Positions 31,989-40,573 of a stretch of DNA of 64,000 nucleotides are shown piece after piece. Made by a program: the position numbers and the translations under genes. The notes beneath the pieces were generated by a model. The model did no database searches. It was not told the DNA's origin and was given only the letters and a program-made list of their open reading frames with translations. The DNA comes from Shimia_B sp038525525 (lineage in GTDB: Bacteria; Pseudomonadota; Alphaproteobacteria; Rhodobacterales; Rhodobacteraceae), in contig JBCBHO010000001.1 of the NCBI GenBank assembly GCA_038525525.1, positions 868,001-932,000 on the forward strand, given 5' to 3'. The first letter of the stretch is position 1, and the number at the start of each line of letters is the position of its first letter.

Positions 31989-33131
31989 TCACACCGCCCT
32001 GTCGAGCCGCCCCTCTACCGGCCCGGCATCGAACACCTCCTCGAGGCCCGGATCATGCCGCAGCGCGCCAGTAGGCGGTTGCATCCGGCCCGCCTTCCAG
32101 CCCGTCGAACAGGCCCGGCAATGGAGCCGCTCGAACCGATCGTCGCGGGCCAGCAGGTGCTGCAGCCCGCCGCCGATGCGGTGCACGTCCCATTGCAAGC
32201 CGCGGCCGAAGCCGCGCCCGGGCACCACGCACCACTTGGTGCTGCAGGAATTCCGCGGGGTCACGCGGTGGGAATGGGCCGCCTGCGGCGCGGGCCACGC
32301 GGCTCCGGGCGCGGGATAGATCCATTCCCCATCGAAGGATACGAGACCGAGCCAGTGCGCCCGCGCCGCCTCGAAGATACTGATGCCGGCGGGCCCGGCG
32401 ACCACCTCGTCGATATCCACGTTGAGCACGCCCCGCGCGCGGGCCAGCGCATCCACCCGTGCGAGATTGAGCATCGCCGATTGCAGGAATTTCGATCCCC
32501 GCTCCATTCTGCCGATGCGCGAGCGGCGCGGGCCATAAGGGAACGGCACATCGTAGACGAGCCCCGCCTTCAGCCCCGGCACCCCGCGCAGCGTCGCGGC
32601 CAGCTCCTCGAGGCCGTAGGCCGTCGATCCATTGTCGAAGATCACCACGCCCTCGGCCCCGTGCCGAGCGATATGATGCGCGGCCCAGGCGCGGATCCAG
32701 TCCGGATCGTTGTCCTTGTTCATCGTGAAGATGCAATCGAGCCCGGCAAATCGGGGCGCCTGCCAGGCCCGGACGGGAACGTCGCAGGTGGCGCCGCCCA
32801 GCGTCACCGCGAGCGCACCCGCGCCGCCCGGCAGCACCGCCTGTTCGGAGCGGGTGTAAAACCGCCGCCGCGCGCCCCGTGCAGGCTGCCCATCTCGCGA
32901 CAGGCCCCGCCGGAAGGGTCGCCACAGGTTCAGAAAGGGCGGCGCGACGAAGACATGCGCCCGTCGGACCGGATGCCAAAAGCAGTCATAGACCAGCGTC
33001 CGGCGGTCGTAATTGTCGGTGTAATCGGCGTCCCTGAGCGCCTCGGCCCGCGTCCAACGGCGCAGGAGGCCGCACGCGGGATCGAGCCTCACCCCATCAA
33101 GGCGAACGATTTCGACGCGGTCATCGCCCAA
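31989..33131 (-). CDS. Glycosyltransferase family 2/92-like protein
   Basis: The 380-residue protein has a GT-A-like core: FTMNKDNDPDWIRAWAAHHIARHGAEGVVIFDNGSTAYG (residues ~135-172), and a metal-binding DxD in LNVDIDEVVAG (near residue 238), followed by a Trp/His-rich C-terminal half. The FDNGS and DID signatures match bacterial proteins related to the DUF23/GT92 group, probably adding a sugar to a cell-surface polymer. It lies between the acyltransferase (12 bases) and ccr (156 bases) on the minus strand. Arginine- and alanine-rich composition looks more GC-rich than the neighbours, so recent acquisition is possible. Confidence 0.65.
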   Translation of the reverse strand: MGDDRVEIVRLDGVRLDPACGLLRRWTRAEALRDADYTDNYDRRTLVYDCFWHPVRRAHVFVAPPFLNLWRPFRRGLSRDGQPARGARRRFYTRSEQAVLPGGAGALAVTLGGATCDVPVRAWQAPRFAGLDCIFTMNKDNDPDWIRAWAAHHIARHGAEGVVIFDNGSTAYGLEELAATLRGVPGLKAGLVYDVPFPYGPRRSRIGRMERGSKFLQSAMLNLARVDALARARGVLNVDIDEVVAGPAGISIFEAARAHWLGLVSFDGEWIYPAPGAAWPAPQAAHSHRVTPRNSCSTKWCVVPGRGFGRGLQWDVHRIGGGLQHLLARDDRFERLHCRACSTGWKAGRMQPPTGALRHDPGLEEVFDAGPVEGRLDRAV

Positions 33132-33143
33132 GTCCGGCCTCCT

Positions 33144-34487
33144 TCACGTGACCGTCTCGGGGAAGTGGTGCGCGATCGAGGCCGCGTAGTACCGCAGGAG
33201 CCCGGCATCCGTCACCTCAAGCGCGCCATCCGCCTCCCGCACCGCCTCGCGCAGCGTCAGATTGCGCAGCCCCACCTCCACGGCATAGGCCACGGAATTG
33301 CGCGGCAGGTGGATATGCGCCTCCGGCGCTCGCTTGACGAGCGATGTGGCGTAGCGCTCCACGGCGATGCGGTCACGCGCCCCGTCGAGGAGCGCGCGGG
33401 CCACGATCGGCACCGGCAGGACAGGGATAACCGCGTTGATGCGTGCCATGAGTTCGCCCGCCACGGCCTCCGTGGGGACCTCGCCCATGGACATCAGCGA
33501 GAGCGGCCGACCAAAGCTCACCGCCGCGTAGCCGAAGCGGTAAAACCGCCCCGTCACACGCAGCCAGAACTGCTTGAGCGCAAAACCGGCCACCACGGAG
33601 ATCCGCGCGCGGAAGCGTCTTTCACCAGTGGCACCCGCCGCCATGAGTATCCGGTCCTCGAGGACACGATCATAATTGAGGGCCACGGGCACGAAAACGG
33701 CGTCACGCCCGGAGGCCGCCGCCCCTTCCATGACGTAATTCAAGAGCCCCATCTTCGGCGGCGCAGTCCGTCCATCGAGGCTCAGCCCACCTTCCGGAAA
33801 GATCGCCTGCGTCACACCATTGGCCGTGGCCATCCTCACGTAGCGGGCCAGAACCTTGCGGTAGAGCGGCGAGCGGGATTTCCTGCGGATGAAATAGGCG
33901 CCCATCGTCCGAATGAGCCTAGAGAGGGGCCAGACCCTCGCCCACTCGCCGACGGCATAGCTGAGCGCTGAGCGTTCCGAGGCGAGGTAGGTCACGAGGA
34001 CGTAGTCCATATTGGACCGATGGTTCATGACAAAGACGACGGTCGCGTCCGGGCTCACTTCACTCAAGGCCTGATCATAGTGCGCGAGGCGCACGCGGTA
34101 GAGAGCCCGGCTCAGCCACTTGGCGCCGCGCGTCCCGATGCGAAAATAGGCGGAGGCCGAGAATGACGGCACGATCTCCTGTGCGAAGGCACGGGCTTCT
34201 TCGAAAGCGACGTCTTCCCTGACGCCGGTTTCAGCGGCGTGCTCCACGACGGCCTGCGCCACCTCGGGATCATAGATGAGCCGCTGGATGGTATCGTAGC
34301 GCCGCGCGAGCTTGAACGGCTCGATCGGTCTCTCCAATCGTTTGTTAACTTCTTCGACGACGCGCTCCGCCCGGCGGCGGAAGAACCAGCGCACGCTTGG
34401 AAAAAGAAAGTGCGACGCGAAGGTGACCACCGCAAAGAGAAGGATCAGGACAAAAAGCCAAAGCGGCAGGGAGACGGTTTGAAACAT
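33144..34487 (-). CDS. Glycerol-3-phosphate / 1-acylglycerol-phosphate acyltransferase (PlsB/PlsC-like)
   Basis: The 447-residue protein starts with a membrane anchor (PLWLFVLILLFAVVTFASHFLF). The acyltransferase domain carries the catalytic HX4D as NHRSNMDYV near residue 155 and IFPEGGLSLDG near residue 229, plus GAYFIRRKSRSPLYRKVL. These fit the PlsB/PlsC superfamily that adds an acyl chain to glycerol-phosphate. The length and C-terminal helical part suggest the glycerol-3-phosphate group. It is divergent from ecm, as often seen in Rhodobacteraceae, with a 306-base gap. Confidence 0.85.
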   Translation of the reverse strand: MFQTVSLPLWLFVLILLFAVVTFASHFLFPSVRWFFRRRAERVVEEVNKRLERPIEPFKLARRYDTIQRLIYDPEVAQAVVEHAAETGVREDVAFEEARAFAQEIVPSFSASAYFRIGTRGAKWLSRALYRVRLAHYDQALSEVSPDATVVFVMNHRSNMDYVLVTYLASERSALSYAVGEWARVWPLSRLIRTMGAYFIRRKSRSPLYRKVLARYVRMATANGVTQAIFPEGGLSLDGRTAPPKMGLLNYVMEGAAASGRDAVFVPVALNYDRVLEDRILMAAGATGERRFRARISVVAGFALKQFWLRVTGRFYRFGYAAVSFGRPLSLMSMGEVPTEAVAGELMARINAVIPVLPVPIVARALLDGARDRIAVERYATSLVKRAPEAHIHLPRNSVAYAVEVGLRNLTLREAVREADGALEVTDAGLLRYYAASIAHHFPETVT

Positions 34488-34793
34488 CGCCCTATGACCC
34501 TGCCCAAAATTTGGACGCGCTGTCTACGACACTGTGCAGTCTCCACTTTTCAGTCTCATGGGGCGGCTTGATGCGCGCCAAAAGCATGACAGGCGCGATT
34601 GGCATCCTGATGCGTGCCGGCGGCATCAGCCTCATGGGTGATACCGTCAGTCGACCACACCGGGGATGGCGGCGTCGCCTCCGGTTTGAGACAAAGTCTT
34701 GCCGCATCGCAGCACATTGACGAATTGTTTTATTCCACTTAGTAGGCTGTAAGCGTAATATTGTTGCGCAGGTAGAATCTGTTGGAGGCATGC
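34488..34793. other. Divergent intergenic region between acyltransferase and ecm
   Basis: This 306-base gap holds no ORF I believe; the 69-codon plus-strand ORF at 34511-34720 has no protein-like features. The part nearest ecm (34721-34780) is notably AT-richer. It contains TAATAT (34757-34762), a possible -10 element, the shared TGTTGCGCA, and a strong ribosome-binding site GGAGG at 34784-34788. I see no terminator or known riboswitch. Confidence 0.5.
34762..34770 (+). promoter_or_regulatory. TGTTGCGCA motif upstream of ecm
   Basis: TGTTGCGCA is 24 bases before the ecm ATG and matches the copy upstream of ccr. A shared regulator of the ethylmalonyl-CoA pathway is a hypothesis only. Confidence 0.25.
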
Positions 34794-36785
34794 ATGTCAC
34801 AGCGCAACAACAGCGCAGCAGACCAAGAGCGGCAGAAGGACCGGCCTTGGATGTTTCGCACGTATGCAGGGCACTCCACGGCCAAGGCGTCCAATGCGCT
34901 CTATCGCGGCAACCTTGCCAAAGGGCAGACCGGCCTATCCGTGGCTTTCGATTTGCCGACGCAGACGGGCTATGACAGCGACCATGAACTCTCGCGCGGC
35001 GAAGTAGGCAAGGTGGGCGTGCCGGTGAGCCATCTGGGCGACATGCGCACGCTCTTCGACCAGATCCCGCTCGAACAGATGAATACATCGATGACAATCA
35101 ATGCCACCGCGCCGTGGCTCCTCGCGCTCTACATCGCCGTGGCCGAGGAACAGGGGGCCGATGTCTCGAAGCTGCAAGGCACAGTGCAGAACGACATCAT
35201 CAAGGAATATCTCTCCCGCGGCACCTATGTCTGCCCGCCGCAGCCCTCCATGCGGATGATCACGGATGTAGCCGCCTACACGCGCGAGCATCTGCCCAAG
35301 TGGAACCCGATGAACGTGTGTTCCTATCACTTGCAGGAGGCCGGCGCGACGCCCGAGCAGGAGCTCGCCTTCGCGCTCGCCACCGCCACCGCCGTGCTCG
35401 ACGACCTCAAGACCAAGGTACCGGAGGAGCACTTCCCCGCCATGGTGGGCCGCATCTCCTTCTTCGTGAACGCGGGCATCCGCTTCGTCACGGAGATGTG
35501 CAAGATGCGCGCCTTCGTCGATCTCTGGGACGAGATCTGCCGGGAGCGCTACGGCGTGGAAGAGGAGAAGTTCCGCCGCTTCCGCTACGGCGTGCAGGTC
35601 AATTCACTCGGCCTCACCGAACAGCAGCCGGAAAACAACGTCTACCGCATCCTGATCGAGATGCTTGCCGTGACGCTATCTAAAAAGGCCCGCGCCCGCG
35701 CCGTGCAGCTCCCCGCCTGGAACGAGGCGCTGGGCCTCCCCCGCCCGTGGGACCAGCAGTGGTCGCTCCGGATGCAGCAGATCCTCGCGCTGGAGACCGA
35801 CCTCCTCGAATACCCCGACCTCTTCGACGGCAACCCCGCAGTCGACGCCAAGGTGGAGGAACTCAAAGACGGCGCGCGGGCGGAACTCGCCCAGATCGAC
35901 GCCATGGGCGGCGCGGTGAATGCCATCGAATACATGAAATCCCGCCTCGTGGAGGCCAATGCCGAGCGCATTCAGGGCATCGAGGGCGGTGAGACGACCG
36001 TCGTCGGCGTCAACAAGTACCAGGCGGGCGAGCCTTCGCCGCTCACCGCCGGTGACGACGCGATCATGGTCGTCGACCCCGCCGTGGAGGCTGACCAGAT
36101 TTCCCGCCTCGACGCGTGGAAAGCCCAGCGCGACGAAGGCGCGGTGCGCGCCGCCCTTGCCGATCTGCGCGGGGCCGCGAAGACCGGCACCAACATCATG
36201 CCCGCCTCCATCCACGCCGCCCGCGTGGGTGTGACGACCGGCGAATGGGGCGACGTCGTGCGCGCCGCCTTCGGCCAGTATCGCGGGCCCACCGGGGTCT
36301 CATCGAATCCCTCGAACCGGACCGAAGGCCTCGAGGATATCCGCGACGCCGTCGCCACCGCCTCCACCCGCCTCGGTCGCAAGCTCAAGTTCCTCATGGG
36401 CAAGCCCGGCCTCGACGGACATTCGAACGGCGCCGAACAGATCGCCGCCCGTGCGCGCGATTGCGGCATGGAAATTGCCTATGAAGGCATCCGCCTCACG
36501 CCCGCCGAGATCGTCGCCGCCGCCCGCAACGAAGACCCGCACGTGATCGGCCTCTCGATCCTCTCGGGGTCCCACATCCCTCTCGTTGAAGACCTGATGC
36601 GCCGCTTCCGGGAGGAGGGCATCAAGATCCCGGTCGTGGTCGGCGGGATCATCCCCGATGAAGATGCCACGCGCCTTCGCGCCATGGGGGTGGCAAAGGT
36701 CTATACGCCGAAGGATTTCGAGCTGAACCGGATCATGTTCGATATCGTGGCCTTAGCGGAGCCAGAACCGGTCGCTGCGGAATAG
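34794..36785 (+). CDS. ecm: Ethylmalonyl-CoA mutase (B12-dependent)
   Basis: From the ATG at 34794, five bases after GGAGG, the protein has 663 residues. A TTG at 34782 is also in frame but less likely. The N-terminal mutase barrel shows KDRPWMFRTYAGHSTAKASN and GLSVAFDLPTQTGYDSDH; the C-terminal cobalamin-binding domain has the base-off motif GLDGHSNG (the His-binding DxHxxG, near residue 539), then GLSILSGSHIPL and VVVGGIIPDEDA. It converts (2R)-ethylmalonyl-CoA to methylsuccinyl-CoA. With ccr it gives two steps of the ethylmalonyl-CoA pathway; the remaining genes are outside the window. Confidence 0.96.
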   Translation: MSQRNNSAADQERQKDRPWMFRTYAGHSTAKASNALYRGNLAKGQTGLSVAFDLPTQTGYDSDHELSRGEVGKVGVPVSHLGDMRTLFDQIPLEQMNTSMTINATAPWLLALYIAVAEEQGADVSKLQGTVQNDIIKEYLSRGTYVCPPQPSMRMITDVAAYTREHLPKWNPMNVCSYHLQEAGATPEQELAFALATATAVLDDLKTKVPEEHFPAMVGRISFFVNAGIRFVTEMCKMRAFVDLWDEICRERYGVEEEKFRRFRYGVQVNSLGLTEQQPENNVYRILIEMLAVTLSKKARARAVQLPAWNEALGLPRPWDQQWSLRMQQILALETDLLEYPDLFDGNPAVDAKVEELKDGARAELAQIDAMGGAVNAIEYMKSRLVEANAERIQGIEGGETTVVGVNKYQAGEPSPLTAGDDAIMVVDPAVEADQISRLDAWKAQRDEGAVRAALADLRGAAKTGTNIMPASIHAARVGVTTGEWGDVVRAAFGQYRGPTGVSSNPSNRTEGLEDIRDAVATASTRLGRKLKFLMGKPGLDGHSNGAEQIAARARDCGMEIAYEGIRLTPAEIVAAARNEDPHVIGLSILSGSHIPLVEDLMRRFREEGIKIPVVVGGIIPDEDATRLRAMGVAKVYTPKDFELNRIMFDIVALAEPEPVAAE

Positions 36786-36834
36786 CTCTCGCTCAGACCG
36801 ATCGCCGCCGCATGCTCACGCACATGCCGTGCTG

Positions 36835-39024
36835 TCAAAAGAAGCTCTGCGGATCGATGTCGATCGTCAGGCGCAGGCTCGAGGGCAACTTGAACTGGGC
36901 CACCCATTCGGCGACTGCTCTTTGAAGCGGCGCACCCTTGGCCGCCTTCACGAGGAGCCGGACACGGTGCCGGCCCCGAATGCGCGCGATGGGCGCCGCC
37001 GCCGGGCCGAAGACCTCAGCCCCCGCGGCGCGCAAGGGCGCAACATGCCGCGCCATCTCGGTGCCGACGTCGAACACCTCCTGCACATTGGGAGAGCTCA
37101 GGACGATGCCGGCCATGCGTCCATAGGGCGGCACCCCGGCAGCCTGACGCTCCTCTGCCTCGGCGGCCCAGAACGCCTCTTCATTGCCTGCCACGATGGC
37201 GCGCATCACCGGATGCTCTGGCTGGTGCGTTTGCAGGAGCGCCATGCCCGGGCGCGTGTCCCGTCCGGCACGGCCAGCAACTTGCCGGATGAGCTGGAAG
37301 GTCCGCTCGGCGGCCCGGAGGTCCGAGCCCTGCAGCCCGAGATCCGCATCTATCACACCCACGAGCGTCAGAAGGGGGAAATTGTGTCCCTTGGCGACGA
37401 GTTGTGTGCCGATCACGATATCCGCGCCGCCTGCGGCGATGTCTTCGATCTGCGCCTTGAGCGCCCTCGCAGACCCGAAGAGATCGGAGGACAGGACGGC
37501 AATCCGCGCCTCCGGGAAGGCGGCGGAGGCCTCCTCCGCCAGTCGTTCAACGCCCGGACCAACGGCAGACAGCCGATCTTCGGCACCGCAAGACGGACAG
37601 ACCTCTGGGATCGGCGAGGTTGCCCCGCATTGATGACACATCAGCCGCTTCAGGAAGCGGTGCTCGACCATGCGGGCGTCGCATTGGTCGCAGCCGATCT
37701 GCTGACCGCAGGCCCGGCAGAGCGTGACGGGCGCGTATCCGCGACGATTGATGAAGAGCAGCGATTGCTCGCCAGCTTTGAGCCGCGCCTCCACGGCGCG
37801 GCGCAGCGTGGGCGAAATCCATTTGCCTGGTTCGAGTGCCTCTGCGCGCATGTCGATGGGGCGCATCTCCGGCAAGGACGCCGTGCCGAAACGCGCCGTG
37901 AGCTCGAGCCGCTGATACTTGCCAGCCTCCGCATTGGCCCAGCTTTCGAGCGAGGGCGTTGCCGAGGCGAGCACCACTTGAGCACCGAGGATCGACGCGC
38001 GGAGTACGGCCATGTCCCGCGCATTGTAGAGAACGCCGTCCTCCTGCTTGTAGGACGTATCGTGCTCTTCATCGACGACGATGAGCCCGAGCCGCTGGAA
38101 CGGCAAAAACAGCGCTGAGCGCGCACCGACCACAAGCTGTGCCTGCCCCTCGCTGACCATTTTCCACGTCCGACGACGCTCGGTGAGCGTGATCCCGGAA
38201 TGCCATTCCGCTGGCCGCGCGCCGAAGCGCGCCTCCACGCGCGCAAGAAATTCAGCGGTCAGGGCAATTTCCGGAAGAAGAACCAGCGCCTGTCTTCCCG
38301 ATCGAAGGCACTGGGCGATCGCCTCCAGATAAACCTCCGTCTTCCCGGAGCCGGTGACCCCTTTCAGCAGCGTCGTCCCATACCCTCCTTGCGAAAGGGC
38401 ATCGCGGAGCTCGGAGGCCGCGAGACCTTGAGCCTCGGAAAGCTCCTTTCCGGGCAGGTCCGGATCGAGGCGTTGAAAGGGCAAGTCGCAAGGGCTCTCG
38501 ACCTCGACCACGGCTCCCGCCTTCACCAGGCCTTTGACGACGGAAGACGTCACTCCCGCGCTCTCCGCAAGCTCACCGAGGGTAAAGGCCAGCCCGCCAA
38601 AATCTCGCAGGACCTGCAGCACCCGCTCCCGCGGCTGGGTCATCCGCGCGGGCTCTCCATCGCCCAGCCGGTAGACATGGCGCATGGATGGCGGGTCACC
38701 CAGCCCCGGTGCACGCGTCGCCAAACGGAGCATCGCGGGCAGCGGGGTCAGAGTGTATTCAGCCGCGCGGAGGATGAATTCTCGCATGTCGCCCGTCATC
38801 GGAGGCGCATCGAGCACCCGCGTCACAGGCCGGATCTTTGCATAATCGTAGTCGCCGCGTCCGGCCCCCCAGACCACGCCGATCACCTTGCGCGGGCCCA
38901 ACGGGACTTCGACGAACGCACCTTCCCAGCAGCCGCCCTCCGGCGCCTTGTAATCGAGCACGCGATCCAGCGGCTGGGTGGTGAGCACGCCCACGAGGGT
39001 GCCCTCATCGAAAAAGGCAGTCAT
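36835..39024 (-). CDS. priA: Primosomal protein N' (replication restart helicase)
   Basis: From the ATG at 39022-39024 the protein has 729 residues. The N-terminal DNA-binding domain starts VGVLTTQPLDRVLDYKAPEGG; the helicase core has Walker A GVTGSGKTEVYLE near residue 224, Walker B VVDEEHDTSYKQEDG, and SATPSLESW. The zinc-binding insert has paired cysteines (CRACGQQIGCDQC, then CHQCGATSPIPEVCPSCG, ~434-480), followed by motifs V and VI including QVAGRAGR. PriA reloads replication forks after collapse. It is divergent from fsa, with 107 bases between the start codons. Longer in-frame starts upstream would enter that promoter region. Confidence 0.96.
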   Translation of the reverse strand: MTAFFDEGTLVGVLTTQPLDRVLDYKAPEGGCWEGAFVEVPLGPRKVIGVVWGAGRGDYDYAKIRPVTRVLDAPPMTGDMREFILRAAEYTLTPLPAMLRLATRAPGLGDPPSMRHVYRLGDGEPARMTQPRERVLQVLRDFGGLAFTLGELAESAGVTSSVVKGLVKAGAVVEVESPCDLPFQRLDPDLPGKELSEAQGLAASELRDALSQGGYGTTLLKGVTGSGKTEVYLEAIAQCLRSGRQALVLLPEIALTAEFLARVEARFGARPAEWHSGITLTERRRTWKMVSEGQAQLVVGARSALFLPFQRLGLIVVDEEHDTSYKQEDGVLYNARDMAVLRASILGAQVVLASATPSLESWANAEAGKYQRLELTARFGTASLPEMRPIDMRAEALEPGKWISPTLRRAVEARLKAGEQSLLFINRRGYAPVTLCRACGQQIGCDQCDARMVEHRFLKRLMCHQCGATSPIPEVCPSCGAEDRLSAVGPGVERLAEEASAAFPEARIAVLSSDLFGSARALKAQIEDIAAGGADIVIGTQLVAKGHNFPLLTLVGVIDADLGLQGSDLRAAERTFQLIRQVAGRAGRDTRPGMALLQTHQPEHPVMRAIVAGNEEAFWAAEAEERQAAGVPPYGRMAGIVLSSPNVQEVFDVGTEMARHVAPLRAAGAEVFGPAAAPIARIRGRHRVRLLVKAAKGAPLQRAVAEWVAQFKLPSSLRLTIDIDPQSFF

Positions 39025-39131
39025 GTTAGCGGTATCGCAGAGAGCAGTGTCGGGGTTTCGGCCATGCTGCCCTTGGGTTAAACGAGCCGTGAAACGAGGC
39101 CAAGCGCCCCAACGCAACTTGAGAGGCTCAG

Positions 39132-39785
39132 ATGAAATTCTTCGTAGACACCGCCGACATCGACGCAATCCGCGAGCTCAACGAAACCGGCATGGTCGAC
39201 GGGGTGACCACGAACCCCTCACTGATCAAGAAGTCCGGCCGCGACATCCTCGAAGTGACAAAGGAAATCTGCGATCTCGTTGACGGCCCCGTGAGTGCGG
39301 AGGTGGTCGCGACGGAGGCGGAGGCCATGCTCGCCGAGGGCCGCAAGCTCGCCGAGATCGCACCCAACATCACGGTGAAACTGCCGCTCACATGGGACGG
39401 GTTGAAGGCCTGCAACGTCCTCACCAACGAGGGCAAAAAGGTCAATGTCACGCTCTGCTTCTCTGCAAATCAGGCACTGCTCGCCGCAAAAGCCGGAGCC
39501 ACTTTCATCTCCCCCTTCATCGGCCGCCTCGATGACATTTCTCTCGACGGAATGGAGCTGATCCAGGACATCCGCACGATCTACGACAATTTCGGCTTCG
39601 AAACCGAGATCCTCGCGGCCTCGATCCGCTCAATCAACCATGTGCAGGAGGCGGCCCTTATCGGTGCGGACGTGATCACCGCGCCGCCAGATGTCATTCA
39701 GAAGCTCGCCTCGCATCCGCTCACCGACAAGGGCCTCGATGCGTTCCTGAAAGACGCCAAGGCCGCGGGCATCAAGATCGTCTGA
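39132..39785 (+). CDS. fsa: Fructose-6-phosphate aldolase / transaldolase (TalB-like type 3B)
   Basis: The 217-residue protein is a short transaldolase: MKFFVDTADIDAIRELN, DGVTTNPSLIKKSGRDILE, PNITVKLPLTWDGLKA (the Schiff-base Lys about residue 86), and FISPFIGRLDDISLDGM. Short-form enzymes act either as transaldolase in the pentose phosphate pathway or as fructose-6-phosphate aldolase; sequence alone does not decide. It begins a plus-strand group with the DUF484 gene and xerC, an arrangement common in Rhodobacteraceae next to priA. Confidence 0.93.
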   Translation: MKFFVDTADIDAIRELNETGMVDGVTTNPSLIKKSGRDILEVTKEICDLVDGPVSAEVVATEAEAMLAEGRKLAEIAPNITVKLPLTWDGLKACNVLTNEGKKVNVTLCFSANQALLAAKAGATFISPFIGRLDDISLDGMELIQDIRTIYDNFGFETEILAASIRSINHVQEAALIGADVITAPPDVIQKLASHPLTDKGLDAFLKDAKAAGIKIV

Positions 39786-39811
39786 TTTCTGCGCTTTCCC
39801 GGGACGGCGGC

Positions 39812-39841
39812 CCTGTGTTAAAGATTTATCCACAACACAGG
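39812..39841. promoter_or_regulatory. Inverted repeat enclosing a DnaA box, before the DUF484 gene
   Basis: CCTGTGTT (39812-39819) and AACACAGG (39834-39841) form perfect 8-base arms. Between and into the right arm lies TTATCCACA (39826-39834), an exact DnaA-box consensus. It sits in the 79-base gap between fsa and the DUF484 gene. It may be a regulatory site or a hairpin; it has no T tail, so is not a terminator. Confidence 0.5.
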
Positions 39842-39864
39842 CGCAAGACCTGAGTGAAAGGCAG

Positions 39865-40566
39865 ATGATGAGTGGTCCCCTGATTGATAACGTCCTTCGG
39901 GACGAGATCCTGTCTCGTCCTGACATGCTTCTTGAGGATCAGGCGGTGATGCGCGCCCTCGTGGCGGCCCATGAGAAGACCATGGGTGGCAATATCGTGG
40001 ACCTTCGCGGGATCGCCATGGAGCGGCTCGAGCACCGGCTCGACCGCCTCGAGGAAACCCATCGGACCGTCATCGCCGCAGCCTATGAGAACCTCGCGGG
40101 CACCAACCAGGTACAGCGGGCCGTGCTCCGCCTGCTCGATTCAAATCGTTTCGATGTGTTCCTGAAGGATCTCTCCGGTGACGTCGCCGACATCCTGCGC
40201 GTGGACTTCATGCGCTTGGTCTTGGAGAGCGTTTCCGAAAAGGACGCCGTCCTCGAACAGCTTGGTGATGTGCTCACCGTGGCGCAGCCCGGCTTCATTG
40301 ACGAGTATTGCGGCCAGGGCCGACGTGGCCAACCGCGGCAAGTCGTGCTCCGCCAACTGTCCGACAGTGATCCTACGCTCTATGGAGAGAGCGATTGGAT
40401 CAAGTCGGAAGCGTGTCTCCGTCTCGATTTCGGAGAGGGCAGACTTCCGGGAATGCTCGTCATGGGATCCGAGGATCCGCACCTCTTCTCGCCAAATCAG
40501 GGCACCGACCTGCTCGCCTTCTTCGCGGGCGTCTTCGAGCGGACAATGCGGCGCTACCTGTCGTGA
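39865..40566 (+). CDS. DUF484 family protein
   Basis: The 233-residue protein has the DUF484 layout: an N-terminal helical part (DEILSRPDMLLEDQAVMRALVAAHEKTMGGNIVDLRGIAMERLEHRLDRLE is trimmed to its core NIVDLRGIAMERLEHRLDRL), and a GAF-like C-terminal half (SEACLRLDFGEGRLPGMLVMGSEDPHLFSPNQGTDLLAFFAGVFERTM). It lies just before xerC, with seven bases between, matching the DUF484-xerC linkage of many Proteobacteria. Its function is unknown; a partnership with XerC is only suggested by context. Confidence 0.88.
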   Translation: MMSGPLIDNVLRDEILSRPDMLLEDQAVMRALVAAHEKTMGGNIVDLRGIAMERLEHRLDRLEETHRTVIAAAYENLAGTNQVQRAVLRLLDSNRFDVFLKDLSGDVADILRVDFMRLVLESVSEKDAVLEQLGDVLTVAQPGFIDEYCGQGRRGQPRQVVLRQLSDSDPTLYGESDWIKSEACLRLDFGEGRLPGMLVMGSEDPHLFSPNQGTDLLAFFAGVFERTMRRYLS

Positions 40567-40573
40567 GCGAGGC

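Noticed and set aside
31959..33971. A 670-codon open frame on the plus strand
   Set aside because: It is antisense to the glycosyltransferase and acyltransferase genes. Those have recognisable motifs; the plus-strand frame has a Pro/Arg/His-rich product without any.
34511..34720. A 69-codon plus-strand ORF between the acyltransferase and ecm
   Set aside because: It lacks a ribosome-binding site and protein-like composition, and lies in a divergent promoter region.
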